Shown here piece by piece: positions 15,062-21,628 of a DNA stretch of 24,283 nt. The translations under genes and the position numbers were made by a program. The notes beneath the pieces were generated by a model, which was given only the letters and a program-made list of their open reading frames with translations, was not told the origin of the DNA and made no database searches. The DNA is from Bacillota bacterium. Its GTDB lineage: Bacteria; Bacillota; Clostridia; Christensenellales; CAG-138. Location: positions 1 to 24,283 of the forward strand of contig JAEYLA010000314.1 in NCBI GenBank assembly GCA_023461495.1, read 5' to 3'. Numbering within the stretch: position 1 is the stretch's first letter; each line of letters starts with the position of its first letter.

Positions 15062-15773
15062 AGAGCTGTATAAGAAGTTTGATACCGTCCACGCCCTCAA
15101 TGGCGTGAACCAGCATATTGAAAAAGGGGAAACGGTGGTCATTGTCGGGCCTTCTGGCTGTGGCAAGAGTACGCTTTTGCGCTGCCTGAATCTCCTTGAA
15201 ATCCCCACCTCCGGCGAGGTCTGGTTTGAAGGCGTGCGCATCAACGACGGTAAATGCGATGTGGACAAACTGCGCCAGAAAATGGGCATGGTGTTCCAGC
15301 AGTTCAACCTGTTTCCGCACAAGACCATCCGGCAGAACATCACGCTTGCGCCTGTCAAACTCAGGCTGATGGGGGAAGCGGAAGCGAACGACAACGCGAC
15401 GCGGCTATTGAACCGCATCGGCCTTACGGACAAGGCGGACGCCTACCCGGGCATGCTTTCTGGTGGGCAGCAGCAGCGCGTTGCCATTGTGCGCGCACTC
15501 GCCATGAACCCGGATGTGATGCTCTTTGACGAGCCCACCTCGGCACTCGACCCCGAGATGGTCGGTGAGGTGCTCGAAGTTATGAAGGAGCTCGCACACG
15601 AGGGCATGACGATGGTGGTCGTCACCCATGAGATGGGCTTTGCCAAGGAGGTCGCTACGCGCTGCCTGTTTATGGACGGCGGACAGGTGTTGGAAGAAAA
15701 TGCGCCGCAGGCATTTTTCAACAACCCGCAGCATCCACGGCTGCAGGACTTCCTCTCCAAAGTGCTCTATTAG
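15048..15773 (+). CDS. Polar amino-acid ABC transporter ATPase (GlnQ/HisP family)
   Basis: Cytoplasmic ATPase subunit, 241 residues, standard length. Walker A is GPSGCGKST (34-42), Q-loop Gln84 (VFQQFNLFPH), signature LSGGQQQ (137-143), Walker B MLFDEP (158-163) and switch His194. All catalytic residues are intact. The start is GTG at 15048, ten bases after AAAGGAGG (15030-15037), inside the end of the permease gene, so translation is coupled. With the lipoprotein and permease this forms a complete importer. The next gene is convergent. Confidence 0.95.
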   Translation: MITVKELYKKFDTVHALNGVNQHIEKGETVVIVGPSGCGKSTLLRCLNLLEIPTSGEVWFEGVRINDGKCDVDKLRQKMGMVFQQFNLFPHKTIRQNITLAPVKLRLMGEAEANDNATRLLNRIGLTDKADAYPGMLSGGQQQRVAIVRALAMNPDVMLFDEPTSALDPEMVGEVLEVMKELAHEGMTMVVVTHEMGFAKEVATRCLFMDGGQVLEENAPQAFFNNPQHPRLQDFLSKVLY

Positions 15774-15835
15774 ACAAGAAAATGGGCTGGCACCCTCTTA
15801 AAAAAATGAGAACAGCGGTCTTTCTTGACAAACTG

Positions 15836-15870
15836 AGCCGCTTCCCGGCATGCAGGGAGGCGGCTTTTTG
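15836..15870 (+). terminator. Terminator between the amino-acid transporter and the convergent acetyltransferase
   Basis: AGCCGCTTCCC (15836-15846) pairs with GGGAGGCGGCT (15855-15865) through one wobble, then TTTT. It ends just before the stop of the convergent GNAT gene. Confidence 0.85.
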
Positions 15871-15873
15871 CTT

Positions 15874-16410
15874 TTAATCAGGCGTGGAAAGCGTGATCCA
15901 GTAGCGTTTGCACAGGCGGCCGTTCTCCTCCACAATGTTTTCAAGACGCCCGCCATTCGCTTCAATGGTCCGGCTGCTTGCAATATTATCGCTGCTGCAG
16001 GTCAAAAGGCAGCGCGAGAGATTCAATTGATCCCGGCAAATTTGCAATGCCTGCCGAAGCATTTCCTTTGCGTATCCTTTTTGCCGCTCGCTTTTTCTCA
16101 CGCTGTAGCCGATGTGCCCGCCCGTATGCAGCAAATGGTCGTTCAGGCAGTGCCGGATATCGATCATACCCAGGAGCTTCCCGGTTTCTGCATGCACGGC
16201 AAGGAACGTGGAAGAGGGTACAAATCCGGGCTGTACGGTTTCTTCGCACGTATTGCGTGCTACCTGGCAGAACCATTCCGGAATAGAGGAGGCGCCGGAT
16301 AACCCTGCCGTACCGTCCATGCTGTCCCCGTTTTGCACAAATTCTTCCTTGTATGCCGCAATGTCCTTTTCATACCGGGCTGCTGGACGAACGAGCAAAA
16401 GCTGTTCCAT
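15874..16410 (-). CDS. GNAT-family N-acetyltransferase
   Basis: Cytoplasmic acetyl-CoA-dependent acyltransferase of unknown acceptor, 178 residues. The N-terminal half has EEFVQNGDSMDG and a WF motif. The central strands read TFLAVHAETGKLLGMIDIRH, and the acetyl-CoA loop is carried by GYSVRKSERQKGYAKEML (about 110-127), matching the GNAT pattern R-x-x-G-x-A/G in KSERQKGYAKEM. Its ending SSRTIEANGGRLEN is also typical. Many relatives are annotated only as GNAT proteins. The frame is open to an ATG at 16431 with no ribosome site. The ATG at 16410 has AAGGTGG eight bases upstream and is preferred. The gene stands alone with its own promoter and points toward the amino-acid transporter; its link to its neighbours is unclear. 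Confidence 0.85.
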   Translation of the reverse strand: MEQLLLVRPAARYEKDIAAYKEEFVQNGDSMDGTAGLSGASSIPEWFCQVARNTCEETVQPGFVPSSTFLAVHAETGKLLGMIDIRHCLNDHLLHTGGHIGYSVRKSERQKGYAKEMLRQALQICRDQLNLSRCLLTCSSDNIASSRTIEANGGRLENIVEENGRLCKRYWITLSTPD

Positions 16411-16418
16411 CAAGGAAA

Positions 16419-16425
16419 CCACCTT
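16419..16425 (-). promoter_or_regulatory. Ribosome site that fixes the GNAT start
   Basis: AAGGTGG on the minus strand ends eight bases before the ATG at 16410. It lies inside the longer open frame, so the upstream ATG at 16431 is unlikely to be used. Confidence 0.65.
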
Positions 16426-16442
16426 TTTCATAGATTTGCATC

Positions 16443-16471
16443 AGAATAACATAGGGCTTTCTTTTGCGCAA
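16443..16471 (-). promoter_or_regulatory. Promoter of the GNAT gene
   Basis: On the minus strand TTGCGC (16471-16466) and TATTCT (16448-16443) are 17 bp apart, with TG one base before the -10 hexamer (extended -10). Confidence 0.5.
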
Positions 16472-16521
16472 CGAAAAGCAGGCTGTAGGATCGCTTGCGG
16501 CTTTATAGGGCATACTGACGC

Positions 16522-16620
16522 AATGAAAATTAGAATGAAAATTAAATAGGGAAATTTGGAGAGCTTTATGGAAATGGATACGCACTTTCTGAAAAAAATA
16601 TTTAAATTAATGAAAATTAG
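16522..16620. repeat. Three copies of a 12-bp AT-rich direct repeat
   Basis: AATGAAAATTAG occurs at 16522-16533 and 16609-16620, and AATGAAAATTAA at 16534-16545. The first two are perfectly abutting. All lie in the 291-bp gap between the divergent GNAT and LacI genes, in a stretch much richer in A+T than the rest of the window. A regulator array or bent upstream DNA is possible. Confidence 0.5.
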
Positions 16621-16623
16621 AGG

Positions 16624-16647
16624 GTTTGCGCTTTTTAATTTGCAAAC
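16624..16647. promoter_or_regulatory. Inverted repeat over the LacI-gene promoter (candidate operator)
   Basis: GTTTGC (16624-16629) and GCAAAC (16642-16647) are perfect inverse complements 12 bp apart. The right arm overlaps the -35 hexamer. Autoregulation by the LacI-family protein is a reasonable inference, though the arms are further apart than in the classic LacI operator. Confidence 0.4.
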
Positions 16648-16669
16648 GGAAAAGCCGCGTTGCTATAAT
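16640..16669 (+). promoter_or_regulatory. Promoter of the LacI gene and sugar operon
   Basis: TTGCAA (16640-16645) and a perfect TATAAT (16664-16669) are 18 bp apart. TG stands one base before the -10 hexamer, giving an extended -10. The leader is very short. Confidence 0.7.
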
Positions 16670-16678
16670 ACAGCCATC

Positions 16679-16689
16679 AGGAGGTGGTC
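16679..16689 (+). promoter_or_regulatory. Strong ribosome site with an unclear start for the LacI gene
   Basis: AGGAGGTGGTC is close to the full anti-Shine-Dalgarno complement. In the LacI frame no ATG, GTG or TTG lies 5-12 bases downstream. GTG 16684 overlaps the site; GTG 16702 is 17 bases from its AGGAGG core. Confidence 0.55.
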
Positions 16690-16701
16690 GTTGCGAAGCC
16701 T

Positions 16702-17721
16702 GTGAAACGAAAACCTGTGACAATGGCGGATGTCGCAAGAGAAGCCAACGTATCCATCACAACTGTATCTCACGTAATTAATTTATCAGCAACCATTTCC
16801 GCGGAAACGACAAAGCGCGTACACAGCGCCATTGAAAAGCTCGATTACCAGACAAACAAAGCAAGCAGCGCACAAAAATCCAACGACAAACGGATGATCG
16901 GCATTTTGACGCCGGATATTTCGAATGAGTTTTATTCACGTTGCGTGCAGGCTGCCTGCGAAGAAGCGTGGCGGCAGGATTATATCGCCTTGGTTTGCGG
17001 TACGCGGCATGATAAAAACGCGGAGGTCAAGCATATCAAAGCGCTCATCAGGAACGGTGTGAGCGGGATGATCCTGTTTGGGGGAATGCTTGAGGAAAAA
17101 TACATCATGGAAGCCGCAAAAAAAATTCCGGTTGTGCTGGGAGACCGTTATCTGCTCAACCACCCCGTTCCTTCCGTGATTACGGACAATATCAGCGCCA
17201 TGCGGCAGCTGATGGCGCGGCTGAGTAAGGCCGGTTACAAGCGGGTGGGCTATATTTCCGAAGATCTTGGCATGTCCAATGTCAAGGACCGCTATATGGG
17301 CTTCAAAATCGGCCTGGAAGAGAGCGGGATTCCCTTTCTGCCCGAGCACGTGCATTTTTCCGCCAGCCTGCGGCTTGACAAAATCGAAGCCGCGCACCGT
17401 TTCGTGCAGGAGCAGATCATTGCAAAATCCGCGCTTCCCGAGGTGTATGTCTGTACGAGCGACTTGATTGCGGCAGGCGTGCTTGCGGCATTGTTCGAGG
17501 CCGGGTACCGGGTGCCAAGGGATGTTGGCGTCGTCGGATTTGACGGCATTACGCTTTCCGCGTATACGCGTCCGCCGCTGACCACCATTGCACAGAACAT
17601 GCGGCAGCTTGGGAAAAACTGCTGTCTGGCGCTGAGCCAGCAGCTTGAAGGCGGCGACAGATTTACAAAGCAGATCGTCGTCAACGCAAAGCTTATCGTG
17701 CGCGAATCCGTCAGGATGTAA
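16702..17721 (+). CDS. LacI-family transcriptional regulator
   Basis: Sugar-responsive DNA-binding regulator. The N-terminal helix-turn-helix reads TMADVAREANVSITTVSHVIN (about 7-27, T to N), followed by the hinge helix region. The rest is a periplasmic-binding-protein-like effector domain (from KRMIGILTPDISNEFYSRCV), with GVVGFDGITLSAYTRPPLTTI near the C-terminus as in the family. The likely effector is the sugar imported by the downstream transporter. Using GTG at 16702 gives 339 residues beginning MKRKPVTMADVA, a normal LacI N-terminus. The GTG at 16684 overlaps the ribosome site, so it is less likely, but the true start is uncertain. It sits first in the sugar operon, 45 bp from the isomerase-like gene, and its promoter carries an inverted repeat that suggests autoregulation. 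Confidence 0.9.
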   Translation: MKRKPVTMADVAREANVSITTVSHVINLSATISAETTKRVHSAIEKLDYQTNKASSAQKSNDKRMIGILTPDISNEFYSRCVQAACEEAWRQDYIALVCGTRHDKNAEVKHIKALIRNGVSGMILFGGMLEEKYIMEAAKKIPVVLGDRYLLNHPVPSVITDNISAMRQLMARLSKAGYKRVGYISEDLGMSNVKDRYMGFKIGLEESGIPFLPEHVHFSASLRLDKIEAAHRFVQEQIIAKSALPEVYVCTSDLIAAGVLAALFEAGYRVPRDVGVVGFDGITLSAYTRPPLTTIAQNMRQLGKNCCLALSQQLEGGDRFTKQIVVNAKLIVRESVRM

Positions 17722-17766
17722 CGCCGGCTCATTCTTTTATTCCATTTTTTCGGGCAGGAGGGCATT

Positions 17767-18744
17767 ATGGGAAAATACAGTGTTATTTTAGGCAATGTCG
17801 GCAATTTTTCGGACCGCTATATGGGTGGAGGCTACCAGCGGGAGTATACGCTTGCGGAGCTATTTGACCGCGTGAAGTCCATAGAGGGCGTTACCGGCGT
17901 GGAGCTTGTGAGCAACTGGCATGTGACGGCGGAGAACGCAAAAGAGGTCAAGGCGCAGCTGGAGCGCACCGGCCTTAAGCTTGTTTCCATCATTCCGGAT
18001 CACTTCGGCACCAAGAAATACGGCCGCGGCGCGTTTTCCTCCAAGGATCCCGCCATGCGCCGCGCCGCGCTGGAAGAAACGAAAGAAATCATCGATGTTG
18101 CAAAGTTTCTGGGCGGCGATCTGATTAGCCTCTGGCCGGGCCAGGACGGGTATGATTATCACTTTCAGGGCGATTATATCCAGGAGCACAGCTGGTTTAT
18201 CGAAGGCGTCAAGCAGTGCTGCCGCTACCGCCCGGATGTAAAAATCTCTATCGAGTATAAGCCGCGCGAGCCGCGCAACTTCAGCTATCCGGCTACAGCG
18301 GCGACGACGCTTTTGATGGTCAAGGAAATCGATGAGCCCAACTGCGGCGTCACCATCGATTACGGCCACAGCACCGCCGCCAAGGAGAACGTGGCGGAGA
18401 GCGTCGCCATCATCAAACGCTACGGCGACAAGCTGCTCCACATCCACATGAACGACAACTACTGCATGTGGGACGACGATATGATTACGGGCTCCATCCA
18501 TACCATTCCGTTCATCGAGTTCTTCTACTGGCTCAAGCGGACCGGGTACGAAGGATATATCTCCACCGACCAATACCCCTACCGGGAGGACGGCCGTGAC
18601 GCCTGCAACGAGAGCGTGCGCTGGTTCGACATTTTTGAAGAACTGGTGAACCGCATCGGCGAAAACGAGATCGAAGGCCTCTTTACATCCGGCAACGCCG
18701 TGGAGATCAGCGCGTTCCTGCGCAAACTGATGTTCAACAGATAA
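17767..18744 (+). CDS. Xylose-isomerase-like TIM-barrel protein (sugar isomerase/epimerase family)
   Basis: Predicted cytoplasmic metal-dependent sugar isomerase or epimerase, 325 residues, AP-endonuclease-2/xylose-isomerase-like fold. Candidate metal ligands lie in ISIEYKPREPR (Glu near 160), VTIDYGHS (Asp near 198) and LLHIHMND (His near 223). The position of a fourth acidic ligand seems to be STDQYPY, with Asp rather than Glu. IEYKPREPR recalls the EPKPNEPR motif of xylose isomerase. The N-terminus has VTGVELVSNWHV, a typical first half-barrel strand. AGGAGG (17756-17761) is five bases from the ATG. The place between regulator and binding protein suggests it acts on the imported sugar, possibly with the mutarotase encoded later. 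Exact reaction unknown. Confidence 0.85.
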   Translation: MGKYSVILGNVGNFSDRYMGGGYQREYTLAELFDRVKSIEGVTGVELVSNWHVTAENAKEVKAQLERTGLKLVSIIPDHFGTKKYGRGAFSSKDPAMRRAALEETKEIIDVAKFLGGDLISLWPGQDGYDYHFQGDYIQEHSWFIEGVKQCCRYRPDVKISIEYKPREPRNFSYPATAATTLLMVKEIDEPNCGVTIDYGHSTAAKENVAESVAIIKRYGDKLLHIHMNDNYCMWDDDMITGSIHTIPFIEFFYWLKRTGYEGYISTDQYPYREDGRDACNESVRWFDIFEELVNRIGENEIEGLFTSGNAVEISAFLRKLMFNR

Positions 18745-18748
18745 ACTG

Positions 18749-18770
18749 TTTTGCCGGTAACGCGGCAAAA
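18749..18770 (+). other. Small intercistronic hairpin before the sugar-binding protein gene
   Basis: TTTTGCCG (18749-18756) and CGGCAAAA (18763-18770) form a perfect eight-bp stem. An A-rich stretch and the ribosome site follow, so it probably affects mRNA stability or processing rather than termination. Confidence 0.5.
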
Positions 18771-18796
18771 GTAAAAATAACTAGGAGGAACAGAAC

Positions 18797-19885
18797 ATGA
18801 AAAAAATGCTCGCTCTCGCGCTGGCCCTTTTGATGGCCTTTGGCATGGTTGCGTGCACCAAGCCGGCGGAAACCCCCGCACCGGCGCCCGCCACCACAGC
18901 CCCCGCCTCTGAGGCACCCGCAAGCGAGGCTCCCGCTACCGAAGCGCCCGCAGTAGACGAGTCCCAGTGGGAAATCGTCGTTGTTCCCAAGGATGCCACC
19001 AATCCCTGGTTTGTGCGCATGGATGTCGGCGTCAAAGAGTATGCACAGGAAACCGGCCTCAACATCTACCAGAAGGGCACCCCTGAGATCGATGCTACGC
19101 TGCAGGCACAGCTCATCCAGGACCTGATCGCAGCCGATGTTGACGCGATCTGCGTGGTTCCCGTTGATCCCGGCTCCCTTGAACCGGTCCTCAAGCAGGC
19201 CCGCGAAGCAGGCATCGTCGTGGTTGCACACGAAGGCGCTTCCCTGACGAACGTCGATTACGACATCGAAGCATTCAGCAACGATCAGTACGGCGCGTTC
19301 ATCATGGATAACCTCGCGGAAGCCATGGGCCAGGAAGGCCTCTACACCACCATGGTCGCGCACGTCACCAACGCTTCCCATAACGAGTGGGCAGACGGCG
19401 GCGTGAAGCGCCAGCAGGAAGCTTACCCGAACATGAAGCTCCTCGAAGCCGAACCCCGCGTAGAATCCGAGGATAACGGCGACGTCGCTTACCAGAAGGC
19501 GAAGGAACTTTTGAAGAAGTACCCCGACCTCAAGGGCATCATGGGCACCTCCTCCTTTGACGCACCGGGCATTGCCCGCGCGATCCAGGAACTCGGCCTC
19601 ACCGGCAAGGTGTTCACCTCCGGTACCGGCATGCCCGCGGACAACGCGGAACTCTTGAAGAGCGGCGTTGTCAAGTCCCTGACGCTGTGGGATCCCGCGC
19701 TCGCAGGCAAGGCCATGTGCTCCATGGCGCTGAAGCTCCTGCGCGGCGAAGAGGTCAAGGACCATGTGGACCTTGGCGTAGATGGCTACAATGATCTGGT
19801 CTTCAAGGCAGGCAGCACCACCGTTCTCGAAGGCAAGGGCTGGGTTGTCATCAATGCCGAGAACGTAGACAGCTTCGGCTTCTAA
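18797..19885 (+). CDS. Sugar ABC transporter substrate-binding lipoprotein (RbsB/RhaS/LsrB class)
   Basis: Extracellular sugar-binding lipoprotein, 362 residues, of the periplasmic-binding-protein type used with double-ATPase sugar importers. The signal ends in MVAC with Cys20. Residues about 21-53 are a low-complexity Ala/Pro/Glu/Thr linker with repeated EAPA. The mature part begins WEIVVVPKDATNPWFVRMDVGVK (W to K), typical of this family. It continues with DVDAICVVPVDPGSLEPVLKQA and AREAGIVVVAHEGAS, and has LKGIMGTSSFDAPGIARAI in the second lobe. AGGAGG (18783-18788) is eight bases from the ATG. The sequence class includes rhamnose-, ribose- and AI-2-binding proteins, and I cannot tell which ligand applies. 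A very long hairpin follows, consistent with more binding protein than membrane subunits. Confidence 0.92.
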   Translation: MKKMLALALALLMAFGMVACTKPAETPAPAPATTAPASEAPASEAPATEAPAVDESQWEIVVVPKDATNPWFVRMDVGVKEYAQETGLNIYQKGTPEIDATLQAQLIQDLIAADVDAICVVPVDPGSLEPVLKQAREAGIVVVAHEGASLTNVDYDIEAFSNDQYGAFIMDNLAEAMGQEGLYTTMVAHVTNASHNEWADGGVKRQQEAYPNMKLLEAEPRVESEDNGDVAYQKAKELLKKYPDLKGIMGTSSFDAPGIARAIQELGLTGKVFTSGTGMPADNAELLKSGVVKSLTLWDPALAGKAMCSMALKLLRGEEVKDHVDLGVDGYNDLVFKAGSTTVLEGKGWVVINAENVDSFGF

Positions 19886-19905
19886 GTTCAGGTATCTCTC
19901 AGAAC

Positions 19906-19990
19906 AGGGCCGTTATTGCATCCCGCTGCCCGAACCCCGCGCGCGAACGATGTTTTGCGCGCGGGACGAGGGCAGGGGATGCATGGCCCT
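19906..19990 (+). other. 85-nt multi-part hairpin between the sugar-binding protein and ATPase genes
   Basis: Four successive paired blocks stack toward one loop: 19906-19911 with 19985-19990, 19918-19924 with 19976-19982, 19928-19931 with 19970-19973, and 19936-19944 with 19957-19965. The innermost stem can add three more pairs. Only a weak T-run follows, so it is more like an mRNA-stabilising or attenuating structure than a simple terminator. Confidence 0.65.
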
Positions 19991-20020
19991 TTCGTACTTT
20001 ATGCGATTCCCGATAAAGAC

Positions 20021-20040
20021 GTGGACAATGCATTGTCCAC
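20021..20040. promoter_or_regulatory. Perfect 20-bp palindrome upstream of the sugar ATPase
   Basis: GTGGACAATG followed directly by its inverse complement CATTGTCCAC, with no loop. It lies 92 bp before the ATPase start, in a non-coding gap. A loopless palindrome is a poor RNA hairpin but a good site for a dimeric DNA-binding protein. No clear promoter is seen beside it. Confidence 0.55.
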
Positions 20041-20131
20041 AGTGCGGCAAAACGAGAATTTTTTGATCCGCTTTCAGGGAACACATGACATGCGGATTCG
20101 TATTACAACGCAAGAAAGGGGCGAAGGCTCT

Positions 20132-21616
20132 ATGTCCCAAAGCGTACTCAAAGTCGTGGATGTAAAAAAATCCTTTGCGGGCGTGCAGGCGCTCAAAGGC
20201 GTTTCTCTCGATATCCAGGCGGGAGAAATCCATTGCCTTGCGGGTGAAAACGGCTGCGGAAAATCTACGCTCATCAAAATCATCTCCGGCGTATATACCC
20301 CTACGGCCGGCCATGTGGAGTTTGGAGACAAGGTTTATACAAAAATTACGCCGATCGAAGCGATCATGAACGGCGTACAGGTCATTTATCAGGACTTTTC
20401 CATATTCCCCAATCTTTCCGTCATGGAAAACCTCGCGTTCAACGCGGAGCTTGCCGCAAAGCGCAAGCTTGTCAACCGCGAACGCATGAAGCAGATCGCA
20501 AAAGAGGCCATTGCGAAGATTAATTTTGACGTGGACCTTGATGCAAAGGTCGGTTCGCTTTCGGTTGCCAACAAGCAGCTTGTTGCAATCTGCCGCGCGC
20601 TGATGTTTGACGCGAAGCTGATCATTATGGACGAACCGACGACTGCGCTTACCAAAAAAGAGGTCAACGCCCTCTTCAAGATCATACTCGATCTCAAAGC
20701 GCAGGGCATTGCCACGCTGTTTGTCAGCCACAAACTGGACGAGGTTTTTGAGATATCCGAACGCTTCACCATCCTCAGAAGCGGTGAGAAGATCATCACG
20801 GGCACCACTTCGGAGCTCGATAACAAAAAGTTTACGTACTATATGACCGGAAGGGAATTTGAAGACCATCCGTTTGTCCCGAAAGCGCAGTCCGGCGAGC
20901 CGGTACTCAAAGTAGACGGGCTTACCGCAAACGGCTTCTTTGAGGATGTCAGCTTCTCCCTGAACAAGGGCGAAATCCTGGGCATTACCGGTCTCTTGGG
21001 TTCAGGGCGCACGGAGCTTGCGCTGTCCCTGTTCGGCATGCAGCATGTGGATGGCGGCTCCATCACGATCGACGGGAAGGCAGTGACCTTTCATACGCCG
21101 GAGGACGCCATGAACAGCGGCATCGGCTATGTGCCGGAAGACCGGCTTTCAGAAGGGCTGTTCCTGCCGCGCAGCATCGGGGACAACATCATTATCTCAG
21201 AGCTTGGGAAGCTTTCGAGCAAGCTTGGCATATTGGATAAGAAAAAGAAAAAAGCGGAGATTGCCCATTGGGTGGAGGAGCTTTCCATCGCGACGCCCAA
21301 CCCGGACAATGCCTGCAGCACGCTTTCGGGCGGCAACCAGCAGCGCATTGTGCTTGCAAAATGGCTTGCGCGCGATCTGAAGGTGCTCATTCTCAACGGC
21401 CCCACGGTGGGTGTGGATATCGGCTCCAAGCATGACATCCACCAGATTTTGCGAAAGCTTGCGGAGCAGGGGCTTGCCGTCATTATCATCTCGGATGATA
21501 TACCCGAAATCCTTTCGAGCTGTTCGAGCGTGCTCATTATGCGCGACGGACGCATCAGCGCAGCGCTTGCGCCCACGGGCATCGATGCGCAGGCGCTTTC
21601 GCAGTACATGATGTAG
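20132..21616 (+). CDS. Sugar ABC transporter ATPase with two nucleotide-binding domains (RbsA-like)
   Basis: Cytoplasmic energising subunit, 494 residues. NBD1: Walker A GENGCGKST (38-46), Q-loop Gln87, degenerate signature LSVANKQ (143-149), Walker B LIIMDEP (163-169), switch His200. NBD2: degenerate P-loop GLLGSGRTEL (about 287-296), intact signature LSGGNQQ (about 398-404), and Walker B written VLILNGPTVGVD, in which both the Asp and the catalytic Glu of LDEP are replaced. One composite ATP site (NBD1 Walker motifs with NBD2 signature) should work; the other should not. The frame is open from 19916, but ATG 20132 has AAAGGGG about ten bases upstream and begins the normal domain, so the upstream 72 codons are read as non-coding. 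The next gene starts 12 bases after the stop. Confidence 0.94.
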   Translation: MSQSVLKVVDVKKSFAGVQALKGVSLDIQAGEIHCLAGENGCGKSTLIKIISGVYTPTAGHVEFGDKVYTKITPIEAIMNGVQVIYQDFSIFPNLSVMENLAFNAELAAKRKLVNRERMKQIAKEAIAKINFDVDLDAKVGSLSVANKQLVAICRALMFDAKLIIMDEPTTALTKKEVNALFKIILDLKAQGIATLFVSHKLDEVFEISERFTILRSGEKIITGTTSELDNKKFTYYMTGREFEDHPFVPKAQSGEPVLKVDGLTANGFFEDVSFSLNKGEILGITGLLGSGRTELALSLFGMQHVDGGSITIDGKAVTFHTPEDAMNSGIGYVPEDRLSEGLFLPRSIGDNIIISELGKLSSKLGILDKKKKKAEIAHWVEELSIATPNPDNACSTLSGGNQQRIVLAKWLARDLKVLILNGPTVGVDIGSKHDIHQILRKLAEQGLAVIIISDDIPEILSSCSSVLIMRDGRISAALAPTGIDAQALSQYMM

Positions 21617-21628
21617 GGGGTGAAGAAA

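Noticed and set aside
16640..16655. CcpA cre site (TGCAAACGGAAAAG) in the LacI-gene promoter
   Set aside because: Only one half-site resembles the consensus; the second half does not complete the palindrome.
17860..19765. Long minus-strand frames opposite the TIM barrel and sugar-binding protein (17860-18768 and 18734-19765)
   Set aside because: Antisense shadows with low-complexity Val/Ala/Gly content; no ribosome sites.
19916..20131. 72-codon N-terminal extension of the sugar ATPase
   Set aside because: It covers the 85-nt hairpin and the 20-bp palindrome, has no homology-like content, and the ATG at 20132 has a proper ribosome site and family-typical N-terminus.
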